Assembly: GCA_032209605.1 (NCBI GenBank)
Contig: JASFXZ010000009.1
Location: 19,641,553 to 19,705,552 of the forward strand
Source: Mactromeris polynyma
Lineage: Eukaryota > Mollusca > Bivalvia > Venerida > Mactridae
DNA: 64,000 nt
Direction: 5' to 3'
Shown piece by piece: positions 29,697 through 41,466 of this stretch. Both the position numbers and the translations under genes were made by a program. Position 1 is the first letter of the stretch; each line of letters begins with the position of its first letter. Below the pieces are notes generated by a model, which was given only the letters and a program-made list of their open reading frames with translations, was not told where the DNA came from and did no database searches.

Positions 29697-30399
29697 TGAA
29701 TGTAACGGTAGTGTAATCAAAGAGCTGTGTGGGAGCGTAAATCACCAGCTGCTTTATAACTCCCGCACGACTGATATTTTCTATATTTAGACAGGCGAGT
29801 CCACATGCGACCACAGCCATTCAGCGAGCCGCTTACAATGACTCGCTAATGTCCCAAATGTAGGACAGTAAACATGTGTAAATAAAGCATAAATGCGAGT
29901 GCGCATTGAATGGACTGCTTTCACTGTCTTAGACATGGCACTGTGACTATGAGAATTGCTAGAAAACTAAATCAATCGAACGTAAGTGGCTATCGTTTCG
30001 TCGGCATGCCACAATTATTCTGATGTCTGTAAAGGTGTAGTGATTTAAGGTCATTTAAACAGCTGTCGATGCGGAATCTGCCAAAATTTTAAAATCCGTC
30101 ATATCGTTACATGTCATCTTGTTTCTGAAATTCGTCACACTATTTGTAATTCGTATCTGAACAATCCTTTACGAAAGAACGAAACACTGCCTTCTGTAAA
30201 TGCTAAATCAAATGAAATAATACCGATTAGCTAGATAGTCCAAATTTCCCTCGACACGAAAGAAGCTATACATTGTGTACACATTTGATTGGTTTTAACA
30301 CTGGAAAAATATCCATCTATTATAAACTCAGTAGTCACGTGATCACGTGATCGTGCCGATCAATGAAATTTAGTATCATGAACGAACGGTGATTTCGTT

Positions 30400-30870
30400 T
30401 ACTAAGATTCGTGTTACCACTTATTTATAAATACATTTTTGGCTTCTAGATGTAAGTGGTAATACGAATCTTAAGTGAAATTCGCGAATTTGAGTTATTA
30501 AGTAACATATTAAGTGGTCAATTAGATACGATTCGTGTTACCACTTACATCTAGAAGCCAAAAATGAATAAGTGGTAACACGAAAAGTGAAATTCGCGAA
30601 TTTGAGTTATTAAGGAACATAATAAGTGGTCAACTAGATAAGATTCGTGTTGCCACTTAAATCTAGCGTTATACATCATAAAAAGGTAAGAGGTGGCAGT
30701 TCTAGGCACTTTCAAGCCTGTTCTTGTTTTACGATATTTAGCTTACCGAAAATGTATCACGAATATTAACTAGATAACTTGATAATTATCGTAATAATTA
30801 AGTGGTTAACACGAAACAATTCGCGAACGCTATCATGCTTACTGGTGGCAGTAATATGCCACCATACTAT
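30400..30870. mobile_element. MITE-like palindromic repeat family, copy 2
   Basis: Repeats of gattcgtgttaccactta and its inverse, ttaagtgaaattcgcgaatt, and a right part gtggcagttctaggcacttt that matches the arm at 7755-7779. The inner motif is present several times in both orientations, so this copy is internally amplified. Confidence 0.65.
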
Positions 30871-33070
30871 AGTGATAGGTAAAATATTTATGTCAAAGTG
30901 ACGTCTGTGATCTGCAGTGAGCCCCTTGCTGTCAGCACTTTCGATGCTTTTATTGTTCAGTCAATTTATTGTGCGCTTACTAATATATTTTCAAGAACGC
31001 TTTTATTTCTCAGACAGATAAACATCCTTTCCACCAAAGAAGGAGAAATTATACACACATATCTAACACTGCCTTACAGTCTCAGTTCATGTTTCGTGTA
31101 TAAATTTGACATAATTCATATTTATAGACCATAATTCTATCACATAATCAAAGTAATTTGTGATGCCTGATACATTAGCAGCCATTTAGTTGTAAAACAT
31201 TCTGATGTAATGGCGCAGTCTCTTGGCAGACATGTTGTCAGCTGATAGTGTCGTATGATATAACACGCAGCTGTACTGTTAGGAGATGCTTTATGCTCGG
31301 TTTTGATATGACACTGGCGTGAAATATACATTTTGTGCAGCCGAGGCAGATGACAACAGTACATATGTATGCTCTAGTACAAAAGCAAGTATGCAAGCGG
31401 GGTTTTAATGAAACTGGGAATATAGTAAGACGGAACCTTATCATGTTTGGTATCATATTGAAGATAATACTAAGGCACGTTTCATAGATTTGTTTCTAAA
31501 AATTGGTTTATTTATTTTTTGCAGTTGATGCGACACAGATAATTCCGAAAATGACGGTGACGCTATACACGGATCCATTTTGGAACGGTCTAATACTGCT
31601 TCATCGTTTTTATGCGTCTGTAATGAATAAATAAATGTGTCTCGTATAGAAATAGCGAAAGGAAATTGGAAACGTTTGCCCAAGTATAATTGGATATTGT
31701 CTATGCAAATACTGGACTGTTCTGTGTTCACATTAAGGTTAATTAAATTCCGCACTGTCTGCTTAGTTCGGTAAAAGTTCGTGATAGAATTTATTAAACA
31801 GAACCATCTTCGGTAAACACACAAACAATTCATATTTATCATAAGATATTCTGCTCATTGAGTAATGCAAATATATTCAGTGATTTTATAATAAAGCAAT
31901 TTAGCACAAAGCAAAATAAACGTTAGTCCATGTATATGAAATAGTGTGTTCCATGTCCATGATTAAACTGTTAATAAATAGGGTGACAAAAGACAAATAC
32001 TAAAATACCTACTGTCAATTAACAATTTGTTAAAATACCGTTATCATGTACATCATGTCTATTGGTCAATATTTTGCAAAGCATGTTTTCATTGGCGGAC
32101 AACCTCAGAATTTGTTAACAACCATTTTCAAATAAAAACAGACTATATACAGGAGCTTGTATAACTCGAATTCGCTATTTATTTCGTTATCGTGTTTACC
32201 TAAATATCGGTTATAGGTGTGTTGTATACAACCTATTCATCCGTTCATAATTGAAAATATGATTTTAAACAGCCATCCGACCCAATACCCAATATAATGG
32301 ATAAATCGATAATGAAAGCCTTCTCGAATTGGGTTTATACTGATGTAATTTTACATACAAGTTTCCTTCACAATGAGAAAGTTGAGGACGAACGCCAAAC
32401 AAATTATCAAGAAGACACGCGTGCACTTAACTAAAGATTTAACTAAACACTCATGACAAGTCTTGCACGCTCCTGTGCATGTTGACGTGAAGCGGATGTC
32501 CCTGTGGTAAAATAAGCGGTTGGTAACCCAATACGAAGGACAGCAAATGTTGAGGCGGAACAATTGTCATTTATCAAAGCCAAGTGAAACTGTTTATTCG
32601 TACAAACAATGTTTTTTTGGGTGTTTTGGTCTTGTCCCTAATAATTTGCAGATCACATGACAAACAACTGTTTTGCATGCTTCGAATGATTAACTTGTCT
32701 TTATACGCAAACACAATTGACATATGTGATATCTTCTGAAGAGCTGTTTTCCAAAATGAGGCATAAAACTTGTAATTCTACCACTGACAACATGTTTTGT
32801 CTGCCAGTGGTACAATATTTATGTCATTTAAATCTGTTATGTCGGTCTTTCAAGACAGAGAACTGTGAAATACAAATGAATGACTAGGTTCATCGTAGAT
32901 GGGGTGTAATGTATCAGTATGTACACCAGCTTTTCCTACTAGCATACTGGTTATCTGGTTAAAGCCCGGACAACTTCTGGGAATTTCCTAGTCATCCTAC
33001 AGCTCTGATTTATGTGTGGTCAGTTGTGGTCATACGTGAAAGAACTATGCACATGTTTATAACATCTTTA

Positions 33071-33295
33071 AGGGTGTTAATTCGTTCACAAAGTTTGAAT
33101 TTTAGTATCTTTTTCAAATGCTCTTACCATCTACGTCGCTATAGAACAATAGTTTTCTTCTGTGTGACAGTTCTAAATAAAACAGTTATTCATGATATAA
33201 ACAGTATCTTTCATGATGCGAAATAAAACATATACACACCACTATTCTCATTTTATCTAAATTTAAACTTTGTGAACAAACTTTGTAAACACCCT
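33071..33295. mobile_element. MITE, about 225 bp (copy A)
   Basis: Left end agggtgttaattcgttcaca, right end tgtgaac...aacaccct in inverted orientation with a small insertion. The internal match goes on with aagtttgaattttag against ctaaatttaaactt. Same element at 43022-43248 in copy B. Confidence 0.7.
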
Positions 33296-33432
33296 GTATG
33301 TTGCCTATTCAAATCTAGACAGTTAAGAGAGCAATGTGGACTACAATGCTAAGTGTGCACTGAGAATCCACTTTCTTTGACATTTAAGTGTAGAAGTATA
33401 GTTAAAATACGAAGGAGTTCAGCTTAAACAGA

Positions 33433-33610
33433 GACATACAAGATATAGGTCAGAGACATACAAGATATAGGTCAGTGACATACAAGATATAGGTCAGTGA
33501 CATACAAGATATAAGTCAGTGACATACAAGATATAGGTCAGTGACATACAAGATATAGGTCAGTGATATACAAGATATAGGTCAGTGACATACACGATAT
33601 AGGTCAGTGA
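33433..33610. repeat. 22-bp tandem repeat, about 8 units (copy A)
   Basis: Unit gacatacaagatataggtca plus gt. The corresponding array in copy B (43387-43607) has about 10 units. Confidence 0.9.
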
Positions 33611-33915
33611 AAATAGCCAATACTTACAGTCAACACTAAAATTACCAACTTTACTATTACGAGTCTGATAGCAAATCATATTGCGTGTGAAAATGATGTG
33701 AGATTTGAGTAAGAACTGAGCCCATTATTAAGTCCGAGTGTGATGTGTAGTACTAAATCCAATAATTACTCCTTTATCTCATGATCACACTCAAATCTCA
33801 AAACTCTCATTGACCAAAAAGCATAATCAGCACTCATTTGACACTTTCATGCGTTTCCCACACTAAAATTTTCAATATCAGACTAATAAGAGCACAATCC
33901 CGGGTCCTGATTTAA

Positions 33916-34995
33916 CATGACTGTTCTAGCGTCCTATAAGGTTTATATTCTGCAACATGACTGTTCTAGCGTCCTATAAAGTTTATATTCTGCAACATGA
34001 CTGTTCTAGCGTCCTATAAAGTTTAAATTATACAATATGACTGTTCTAGCGTCCTATAAGGTTTACATTCTGCAACATGACTGTTTTAGCGTCCTATAAG
34101 GTTTACATTCTGCAACATGACTGTTTTAGCGTCCTATAAGGTTTACATTCTGCAACATGACTGTTTTAGCGTCCTATAAGGTTTACATTCTGCAACATGA
34201 CTGTTCTAGCGTCCTATAAGGTTTACATTCTGCAACATGACTGTTTTAGTGTTCTATAAGGTTTACATTCTGCAACATGACTGTTTTAGCGTCCTATAAG
34301 GTTTACATTCTGCAACATGACTGTGCTAGCGTCCTATAAGGTTTAAATTCTACAACATGACTGTTTTAGTGTTCTATAAGGTTTAAATTCTACAACATGA
34401 CTGTTCTAGCGTCCTATAAGGTTTACATTCTGCAACATGACTGTTTTAGCGTCCTATAAGGTTTACATTCTGCAACATGACTGTTTTAGCGTCCTATAAG
34501 GTTTACATTCTGCAACATGACTGTGCTAGCGTCCTATAAGGTTTAAATTCTACAACATGACTGTTTTAGCGTCCTATAAGGTTTAAATTCTACAACATGA
34601 CTGTTCTAGCGTCCTATAAGGTTTATATTCTACAACATGACTGTTTTAGCGTTCTATAAGGTTTACATTCTGCAACATGACTGTTCTAGCGTCCTATAAG
34701 GTTTACATTCTGCAACATGACTATGCTAGCGTCCTATAAGGTTTACATTCTGCAACATAACTATTCTAACGTCCTATAAGGTTTACATTCTGCAACATGA
34801 CTGTGCTAGCGTCCTATAAGGTTTACATTCTGCAACATAACTATTCTAACGTCCTATAAGGTTTACATTCTGCAACATGACTGTGCTAGCGTCCTATAAG
34901 GTTTACATTCTGCAACATAACTATTCTAACGTCCTATAAGGTTTACATTCTGCAACATAACTATTCTAACGTCCTATAAGGTTTACATTCTGCAA
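33916..34995. repeat. 40-bp minisatellite, 27 units (copy A only)
   Basis: Unit begins catgactgttctagcgtcct and ends ataaggtttacattctgcaa; 1080 bases make exactly 27 units. Variants are arranged in blocks. Near the right end two variants (gtgctagc and attctaac) alternate as an 80-bp dimer. Copy B has a single unit at 44056-44095. In MLH1 orientation the array begins 140 bases after the stop codon of the copy-A terminal exon. Confidence 0.95.
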
Positions 34996-35134
34996 GAAGA
35001 TAAACACTGTGCAAGTATGGGCTCATTTATATGTAATCACAAAAAAGCAAATTTAATCTACTTTTTAATCTATACATGCAATTTAAAACAACAATTGAAT
35101 CATTAGTAAACATATAACAAATGTAAACAAAGTT

Positions 35135-35296
35135 TCAACATCTTTCAAACACTTTATAAAGATCTGGTAAGTTTGCGATTTGCAAAACACTGGAATCTTC
35201 TGCCATTGATTTTGGTGGATATAAGAGATTACGAAAAGCTGGAAATATAACATGTTCTACATTCCATTGCCATGACGATTTGTCCTTCGGATCCAT
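35135..35296 (-). CDS. MLH1: Second, duplicated terminal exon of MLH1 (copy A)
   Basis: A full-length, intact copy of the last MLH1 exon: acceptor tttcatttcag, [53 protein letters not shown] and a stop. It differs from the copy-B exon (44275-44436) in one residue seen (Asn for Thr in the WQW-x-VEH stretch; Thr is also what I recall in vertebrate MLH1). It lies 9.1 kb downstream of the first terminal exon, with no other MLH1 exon duplicated. It could act as an alternative last exon, be skipped always because the nearer exon is used first, or be an assembly duplicate. ATTAAA variants stand at 35064-35069 and 35052-35057 (minus strand). Confidence 0.85.
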   Translation of the reverse strand: MDPKDKSSWQWNVEHVIFPAFRNLLYPPKSMAEDSSVLQIANLPDLYKVFERC

Positions 35297-37678
35297 CTGA
35301 AATGAAATGTGAATTTGTTAAGTACTTAATTTGCTTAAACAGGAACTTACTATGGACTATACAGAGATTTCACGGACTAGTATTTTCTCTCTCCATGGCA
35401 ATTTTCTATGATTGGTATAACAGGTAAGGTTAGCTTTTAATACACAAGTGGGCTGGTTTAACCAGCTTGTAATAAGATGGTGGGTGTATATTGGCAAAAC
35501 AAGTTTTATGCTGGCAAATGGAATGACCTATTTACTCTGTGATCGGCTTTGGATGATAGGAGTAATTATAGAGACAATTGTGTAGCATAATTCGTGTCTA
35601 CATGCCATTGTTGTAACTAATACTAGTATTTAACTAACAAGAAATGGGCAATGCCCACAAACCAGGTTTTAAACCTAATTATTTGTAACATATGCTTTAT
35701 TTGTATAATGAAAACATGATGATCATCAATGCTGCAAAGGTGCCAGAGGTGATACATGCATACACTCACTCACACTTAGATATATTATAATTATAATATG
35801 CAACAACTATACACTAAGTTTGATGTCAATACACCCCATGCATAGCGAAGATATTAAGTGGAAACTGATTTTAAATTTTAAGTGACCTTGACGTAGGACA
35901 AAACGAACCCAAAAGCAATCCAAAGCGAGATCTCCAAATGTACTTACTATACACCAAGTTTGATGTCAAACAAAACAAAATGACCGTCAAACGAAGTTGC
36001 GCCTCTATTAGCTCTGGAATCTATCGAATGTTCGTGCTTATTTATTACTGGGATGTTCTATACACAAAACGCAGTTTTACTGGAGAATCAGGTCAGACGA
36101 TCATAAGCGATGGAAGGCAGTTCAAAATCGGACTTTTGTTAAGATTTAAACCTTTCTCAATAACTGTAAAATTTTATAAAATGCTATAGTTTAGGCCACC
36201 GTTCCCCTGGACCGACCTGGACTGACTCTAGCAGCACCATGGCCCCCTGCTTCAAAATATCACACGTCTGGCTCAATCTGAGCCTTGACCGCTATCATGC
36301 CTTAGGCCATTATGCAGATTATATTGCTTTGAAACAGGTTATATTTTAATGCAATACACCATTTGTACTATGTGTACTACTTAACGCCTTTGAAATTGTC
36401 CGAATCACCATAACATTGCGGCATTGTTGTAACACTTCAGATTACTGAGAAATAGTTTATTATCCGGCGAACATAGTGAAAAACATTGTAAAATATTTAT
36501 ATGTGTAATGTTCTTATTAGAACTATTATGTGAATATGTCTTTTTTATTTCGGGTTTTTTGCGATTATATTGTTGCTACTGCGTATATGAATGTACATGC
36601 ATATGTTATGTCTAGTCGTTTCCTTTTTGTCATGTGACACGCTGTATTCAATGTTTGTAAACATGTATCGGTGCTTATGCTGCCCCATTTGGGCATTACG
36701 CAGAAAATGTAAATAAACATGAACCTTAATTGAAGCTATTTTTACTAATAAAAACGCTTTCCCATGACGAAGCAGGTTAATTTGACAGATGATTCATAAC
36801 CATTGATAATAAATATGATTTATTTGATTTTTCATAGAAACAAATGAGCTATCTTCAAACAATAACATTCATAACGTTATTTGTAAGCATTGTCGTGTTA
36901 AAGTCCATAAAATATTCAGTTTAAATACTTTGTTTTGCTAGAAATTAACGTATCTCTGGTTTTTTTCACTAAACGCTCTTTAAAAAAGCGGACATGCACA
37001 ACGGTGTCAGCTATTGGGATTTATTTTCGTGACTAGAGTCATGCAATATGTAGAAGGTCTACGTAACATATCCTTCAGTACTTTCGACGACATTACTCAG
37101 CGTAAAAATAATACTTTTTATAGAAGTAGATCAGGGAATACCTGACCCCAATCCATCAAGTGATAAGAAAATATATACAATGGCAGTGACAAAATGGACA
37201 CACAAAATAGAAACAAACGATGGGTGAAAATAGGAGTAGCATCATGAAAATAAAGCTATGAGGCTCACATGGAAGATTGTGCGATCCCAAATGTGCAGCC
37301 TCTTGCAAACACGTATATTTATTATCACAATGTAATAGTACGTTAAAGCACTGCACAAAACACAGCCGTCACTAGATGCAAGCAAATAAACATTTATTCT
37401 TATCACAATACCAGAATAAGCCACCAGCAGTTTTACTGACAGCTCACAATGTGTACGCTGTTGCACATCCTAATCTTGTTACTCTCGTGTAGTCCAGTGT
37501 CCTTCTATTTTCATGTGCCGAGTTATTTGATATTGTCGAGTTTAGTTTCCTTGTTCGTACTCTTTCGGCATAGTTGTCTGTCCTCTCCCTGTATGTGCCG
37601 CCTCTCTTTGCCTAGAGCTTACATGATGGAAAATGCTGATTTATGGTATCCATATAACAGGAGTGGAATCAAAGCGCT

Positions 37679-38110
37679 ATGTGGGAGCGTAGCGTTAATA
37701 TAACGATACTTGCACGCGACGATGCCATATTGGCTGTAAGTAGAGCATTCAATTGCCATAGAAATACCATATCCCGTCTTCAACGACAGTGTCAAGCCAC
37801 TGGTGCCATATCTGAGCGTTCTCGGACCGGGGGACCTTGCAGTACTACCGTTTGGGTGTACCGTTATGTGACGTTGTCACACCTATGTGATCGGTTTGAC
37901 ATCGCATCGAGTACTGATATGCAGTTAAGAGGCGAGCAAGGACATTGTGAGACGTCTCCGACATTGCGTCTGTGTGTTGAATCAGTTCTCCTAGCTCACC
38001 ATCGTGTAGCTCAATTGCATTGGGCTCGGTGTTATTTGCCTCAGGAACGTGCACAATAGGCTAGAACATTATTTACAGACGATTCACGCTTTTATTTATT
38101 TATCTCCGGA
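37679..38110 (+). pseudogene. Tc1/mariner-like transposase fragment, N-terminal to first catalytic Asp (copy B)
   Basis: As in copy A (helix-turn-helix part, GAISERSRTGGP linker, HHRVAQLHWARCYLP), but 52 bases more are kept. After a stop at 38057-38059 these read RTLFTDDSRFYLFISG, the beta strand with the first catalytic Asp of Tc1 enzymes. No further catalytic residues follow on this strand. Confidence 0.7.
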
Positions 38111-38117
38111 CCATAAC

Positions 38118-38400
38118 CATTCCATCCCAAAACTATATCTCGCTCAACGACGCAAGCTTGTCGAAGCGGTCCACATAATACCAGTATACCCGACGTTGAC
38201 CTTCTTGGCGAAACAAAATAGTGAAGCGGGACTCGTCCAGGAAAAGAACAATTCTCCACTGCATCATTCAAAATCGTCTGGGAGCATGTGCCGCCCCCGA
38301 AGCCATTTGACGCGCCATGTCCACGAGTGAGGAGGGGTAGACCAACATGAATACGTCGTATGGATCGGCAGACCTGCATCGCTCAAACTACTCTCCTTTA
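38118..38400 (-). pseudogene. Tc1/mariner-like transposase fragment, central (copy B), inverted
   Basis: Same inverted fragment as in copy A, with VLFLDESRFTILFRQEGQRR on the minus strand. So both fragments facing each other carry the same catalytic segment, which means that two separate element remnants are joined rather than one element being split. Confidence 0.65.
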
Positions 38401-38480
38401 ACATCGGGTGCTTATTCCGATACCTTCATAATCACCAGTACTCTCCTTTAGCATCGGGCGCTTATTCCGATACCTTCATA
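38390..38480. repeat. 50-bp direct repeat, 1.8 units (copy B)
   Basis: The copy-B equivalent of 29606-29696, with the same pair of units. Confidence 0.8.
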
Positions 38481-38768
38481 TGAATGTAACGGTAGTGTAA
38501 TCAAAGAGCTGTGTGGGAGCGTAAATTACCAGTTGCTTTATAACTCCCGCACGACTGATATTTTTATATTTAGACAGGCGAGTCGACATGCGACCACAGC
38601 CATTCAGCGAGCCGCTTACAATGACTCACTAATGTCCCAAATGTAGGACAGTAAACATGTGAAAATAAAGCATAAATGCGAGTGCGCATTGAATGGACTG
38701 CTTTCACTGTCTTAGACATGGCACTGTGACTATGAGAATTGCTAGAAAACTAAATCAATCGAACGTAA

Positions 38769-39183
38769 TGCACCAGTCAATTGTAACCACGCCCCCAGGT
38801 CCGGGGAATAGCGGGGACTTTGACTTTCGGTCCAGTTAATCCCAGGTTAAATCCCCACCCTGCGGGGACAAACTGCTGGTAAAATCCCCGCCAAATTCCC
38901 CCGCACCCCGGGGGACATCCTTTTTTAAATATCTCGCGAGATCTCGTTAAACTCCGGGAAAAGCTTGGCTAAAACGCGGACAAATCCCGTTAAAAGAACA
39001 GATATTTCCCGGCACAAAGCCACGGCCCATTCCCCGCTATTTTCGGCGCGAAAACAAAACCACCGCATTCACTCGGCACTGCGGGGCCATCTGGAAGGTA
39101 AAAACACGGCCCATTTCCCCCGCTATCCCCGGTACACCCCGGACCTGGGAGGGAGGGGGGCGTGGTTACAATTGACTGGTGCA
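38769..39183. mobile_element. Harbinger-like MITE, 415 bp, GC-rich, TAA target duplication
   Basis: The ends tgcaccagtcaattgtaacc and ggttacaattgactggtgca are perfect inverted copies (28 bases with the following cacgcccc). TAA stands on both sides (38766-38768 and 39184-39186). The empty site cgtaagtgg is seen in copy A near 29985. A 3-bp TWA target duplication fits PIF/Harbinger elements. The inside is G/C-rich with cccggg-type words, unlike the AT-rich surroundings, and encodes nothing recognisable. Confidence 0.88.
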
Positions 39184-39594
39184 TAAGTGGCTATCGTTTC
39201 GTCGGCATGCCACAATTATTCCGATGCCTGTAAATGTGTAGTGATTTAAGGTCATTTAAACAGCTGTCGATGCGGAATCTGCCAATATTTTAAAATCCGT
39301 CATATCGTTACATGTCATCTTGTTTCTGAAATTCGTCACGCTATTTGTAATTCGTATCTGAACAATCCTCTACGAAAGAACGAAACACTGCCTTCTGTAA
39401 ATGCTAAATCAAATGAAATAATACCGATTAGCTAGATAGTCCAAATTTCCCTCGACACGAAAGAAGCTATACATTGTGTACACATTTGATTGGTTTTAAC
39501 ACTGGAAAAATACCCATCTATTATAAACTCAGTAGTCACCTGATCGTGCCGATCAATGAAATTTAGTATCATGAACGAACGGTGATTTCGTTTA

Positions 39595-40095
39595 CTAAGA
39601 TTCGTGTTATCACTTATTTATGAATACATTTTTGGCTTCTAGATGTAAGTGGTAACACGAAGAATGCATTTATAAATAAGTGGTAACACGAATCTTAAGT
39701 GAAATTCACGAATTTGAGTTATTAAGTAACATATTAAGTGGTCAACTAGATAAGATTCGTGTTACCACTTACATCTAGAAGCCAAAAATGAATAAGTGGT
39801 ATCACGAATCTTAAGTGAAATTCGCGAATTTTAAGTAACATAATAAGTGGTCAACTAGATAAGATTGTGTTGCCACTTAAATCTAGCGTTATACATGTAC
39901 ATCATAACAAGGTAAGAGGTGGCAGTTCTGGGCACTTTCAAGCCTGTTCTTGTTTTACGATATTTAGCTTACCGAAAATGTATCACGAATATTAACTAGA
40001 TAGCTAGATAATTATCGTAATAATTAAGTGGTTAACACGAAACAATTCGCGAACGCTATCATGCTAACTGGTGGCAGTAATATGCCACCATACTA
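39595..40095. mobile_element. MITE-like palindromic repeat family, copy 3
   Basis: Copy-B counterpart of 30400-30870, with the same gattcgtgtta/taacacgaatc motifs and the right arm gtggcagttctgggcacttt. It differs from copy A in the number of inner motif repeats. Confidence 0.65.
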
Positions 40096-40762
40096 TAGTG
40101 ATAGGAAAAATATTTATGTCAAAGTGACGTCTGTGATCTGCAGTGAGCCCCTTGCTGTCAGCACTTTCGATGCTTTTATTGTTCAGTCAATTTATTGTGC
40201 GCTTACTAATATATTTTCAAGAACGCTTTTATTTCTCAGACAGATAAACATCCTTTCCACCAAAGAAGGATAAATTATACACACATATCTAACACTGCCT
40301 TACAGTCTCAGTTCATGTTTCGTGTATAAATTTGACATAATTCATATTTATAGACCATAATTCTATCACATAATCAAAGTAATTTGTGATGCCTGATACA
40401 TTAGCAGCCATTTAGTTGTAAAACATTCTGATGTAATGGCGCAGTCTCTTGGCAGACATGTTGTCAGCTGATAGTGTCGTGTGATATAACACGCAGCTGT
40501 ACTGTTAGGAGATGCTTTATGCTCGGTTTTGATATGACACTGGCGTGAAATATACATTTTGTGCAGCCGAGGCAGATGACAACAGTACATATGTATGCTC
40601 TAGTACAAAAGCAAGTATGCAAGCGGGGTTTTAATGAAACTGGGAATATAGTAAGACGTAATCTTACCATGTTTGGTATCATATTGAAGATAATATTAAG
40701 GCACGTTTCATTGATTTGTTTCTAAAATTGGTTTATTTATATTTGCAGTTGATGCGACACAG

Positions 40763-41466
40763 GGGTCAAAGTTGCAAATTGTGAAACGGCACTGTGGACA
40801 GATAAAATAATTAGTGTGGTGAAAATTAACGGACAAAATCTGCCTTATTCGGCACAGCCGTACCAACAATGCTTTTCTATTTGCATATCAGTGTTGCGTA
40901 AACCAATCAAATATAACATTAACCACTAAACCAACTTCTCTTCAACGGAACAACGTTTCTAACCTTGACGCAGATTGGTTGACCTTTCGATAAGGGGTAC
41001 GTTACCGTATCGAAATCCACTGAATTTCGGTGAATTTACCGAAATCCATTTTAGATCTCGAGTGACCAGCAATCGTAACATCTCCGCAAGGTTTTATGTT
41101 GCACAACAAATCCTAACCTTCAAATTGCGCCGACCATCTTTTTTCAAGATATCTCTTGTTATCTCTCGATGGAAAAAAGCGTCGCAGCCAAGTTAGCTCG
41201 ACACCACACGCCAGGTATTTTGTTTGGTCATTAAACGCCTTCGCTTGCGTCAAGAAAGATAGTGTTCCAAGGGATTAATACTGCCCTGCGTTTAGTTACG
41301 GCTATCGGCCCTATCGTTTCGTAACGTTTTGCAATTTGGTTCCCGTGTGCAGCCAATGTGCTATGGTGGGCAAGGGATACATTATAAAACGTTCGCCACT
41401 CAGTGATAGCCGTAACTGAACTCATGGCTGTATCCATTGGTACTTGTTCATTCTTGCTCGTTGTGT
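40763..41466. mobile_element. Composite insertion present only in copy B, about 704 bp
   Basis: Copy A reads gcgacacagataattccg without a break (about 31530). Copy B opens after gcgacacag and resumes at attccgaaaatg. The insert holds a small palindrome (gaatttcggtgaatttaccgaaat, about 41022), the repeat shared with 14040-14160, and a copy of the tgcgtt-agttacgg MITE family (41284-41435). No coding frame. Confidence 0.75.

Larger units (their letters stand above)
27359..35967. repeat. Tandem duplication, copy A (about 8.6 kb)
   Basis: From acaaaacaaaatgaccgtca at the left the whole sequence recurs, in the same order and orientation, at 35968-45375. Shared landmarks are the transposase remnants, the palindromic MITE family, a 225-bp MITE, the 22-bp satellite, the 40-bp unit and the terminal MLH1 exon. 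Copy A alone has the expanded 40-bp array. It lacks a 415-bp MITE, a 704-bp insertion, about 110 bases near 36100, 52 bases in the transposase remnant, and about 95 and 130 bases near 43950 and 44780. The junction is gatgtca joined to aaacaaaac. Confidence 0.93.

Noticed and set aside
31140..31842. Other frames shared by both duplicates (31140-31364, 31453-31842, 33014-33226 and their copy-B partners)
   Set aside because: Shared only because of recent duplication; 33014-33226 lies across a MITE. No coding features.
32351..32563. Cys-rich minus strand frame with hydrophobic end, present in both duplicates (also 42303-42521)
   Set aside because: The frame is kept in both copies with differing starts, but the duplication is too recent for that to be evidence, and no signal peptide, splice sites or family are seen.
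33916..34995. CRISPR-like array
   Set aside because: The units follow one another without spacers and the genome is eukaryotic; it is a minisatellite. The same holds for the arrays at 50440 and 53991.
38965..39186. Pro/Gly-rich frames on both strands
   Set aside because: They lie within the GC-rich Harbinger-like MITE and reflect its composition.
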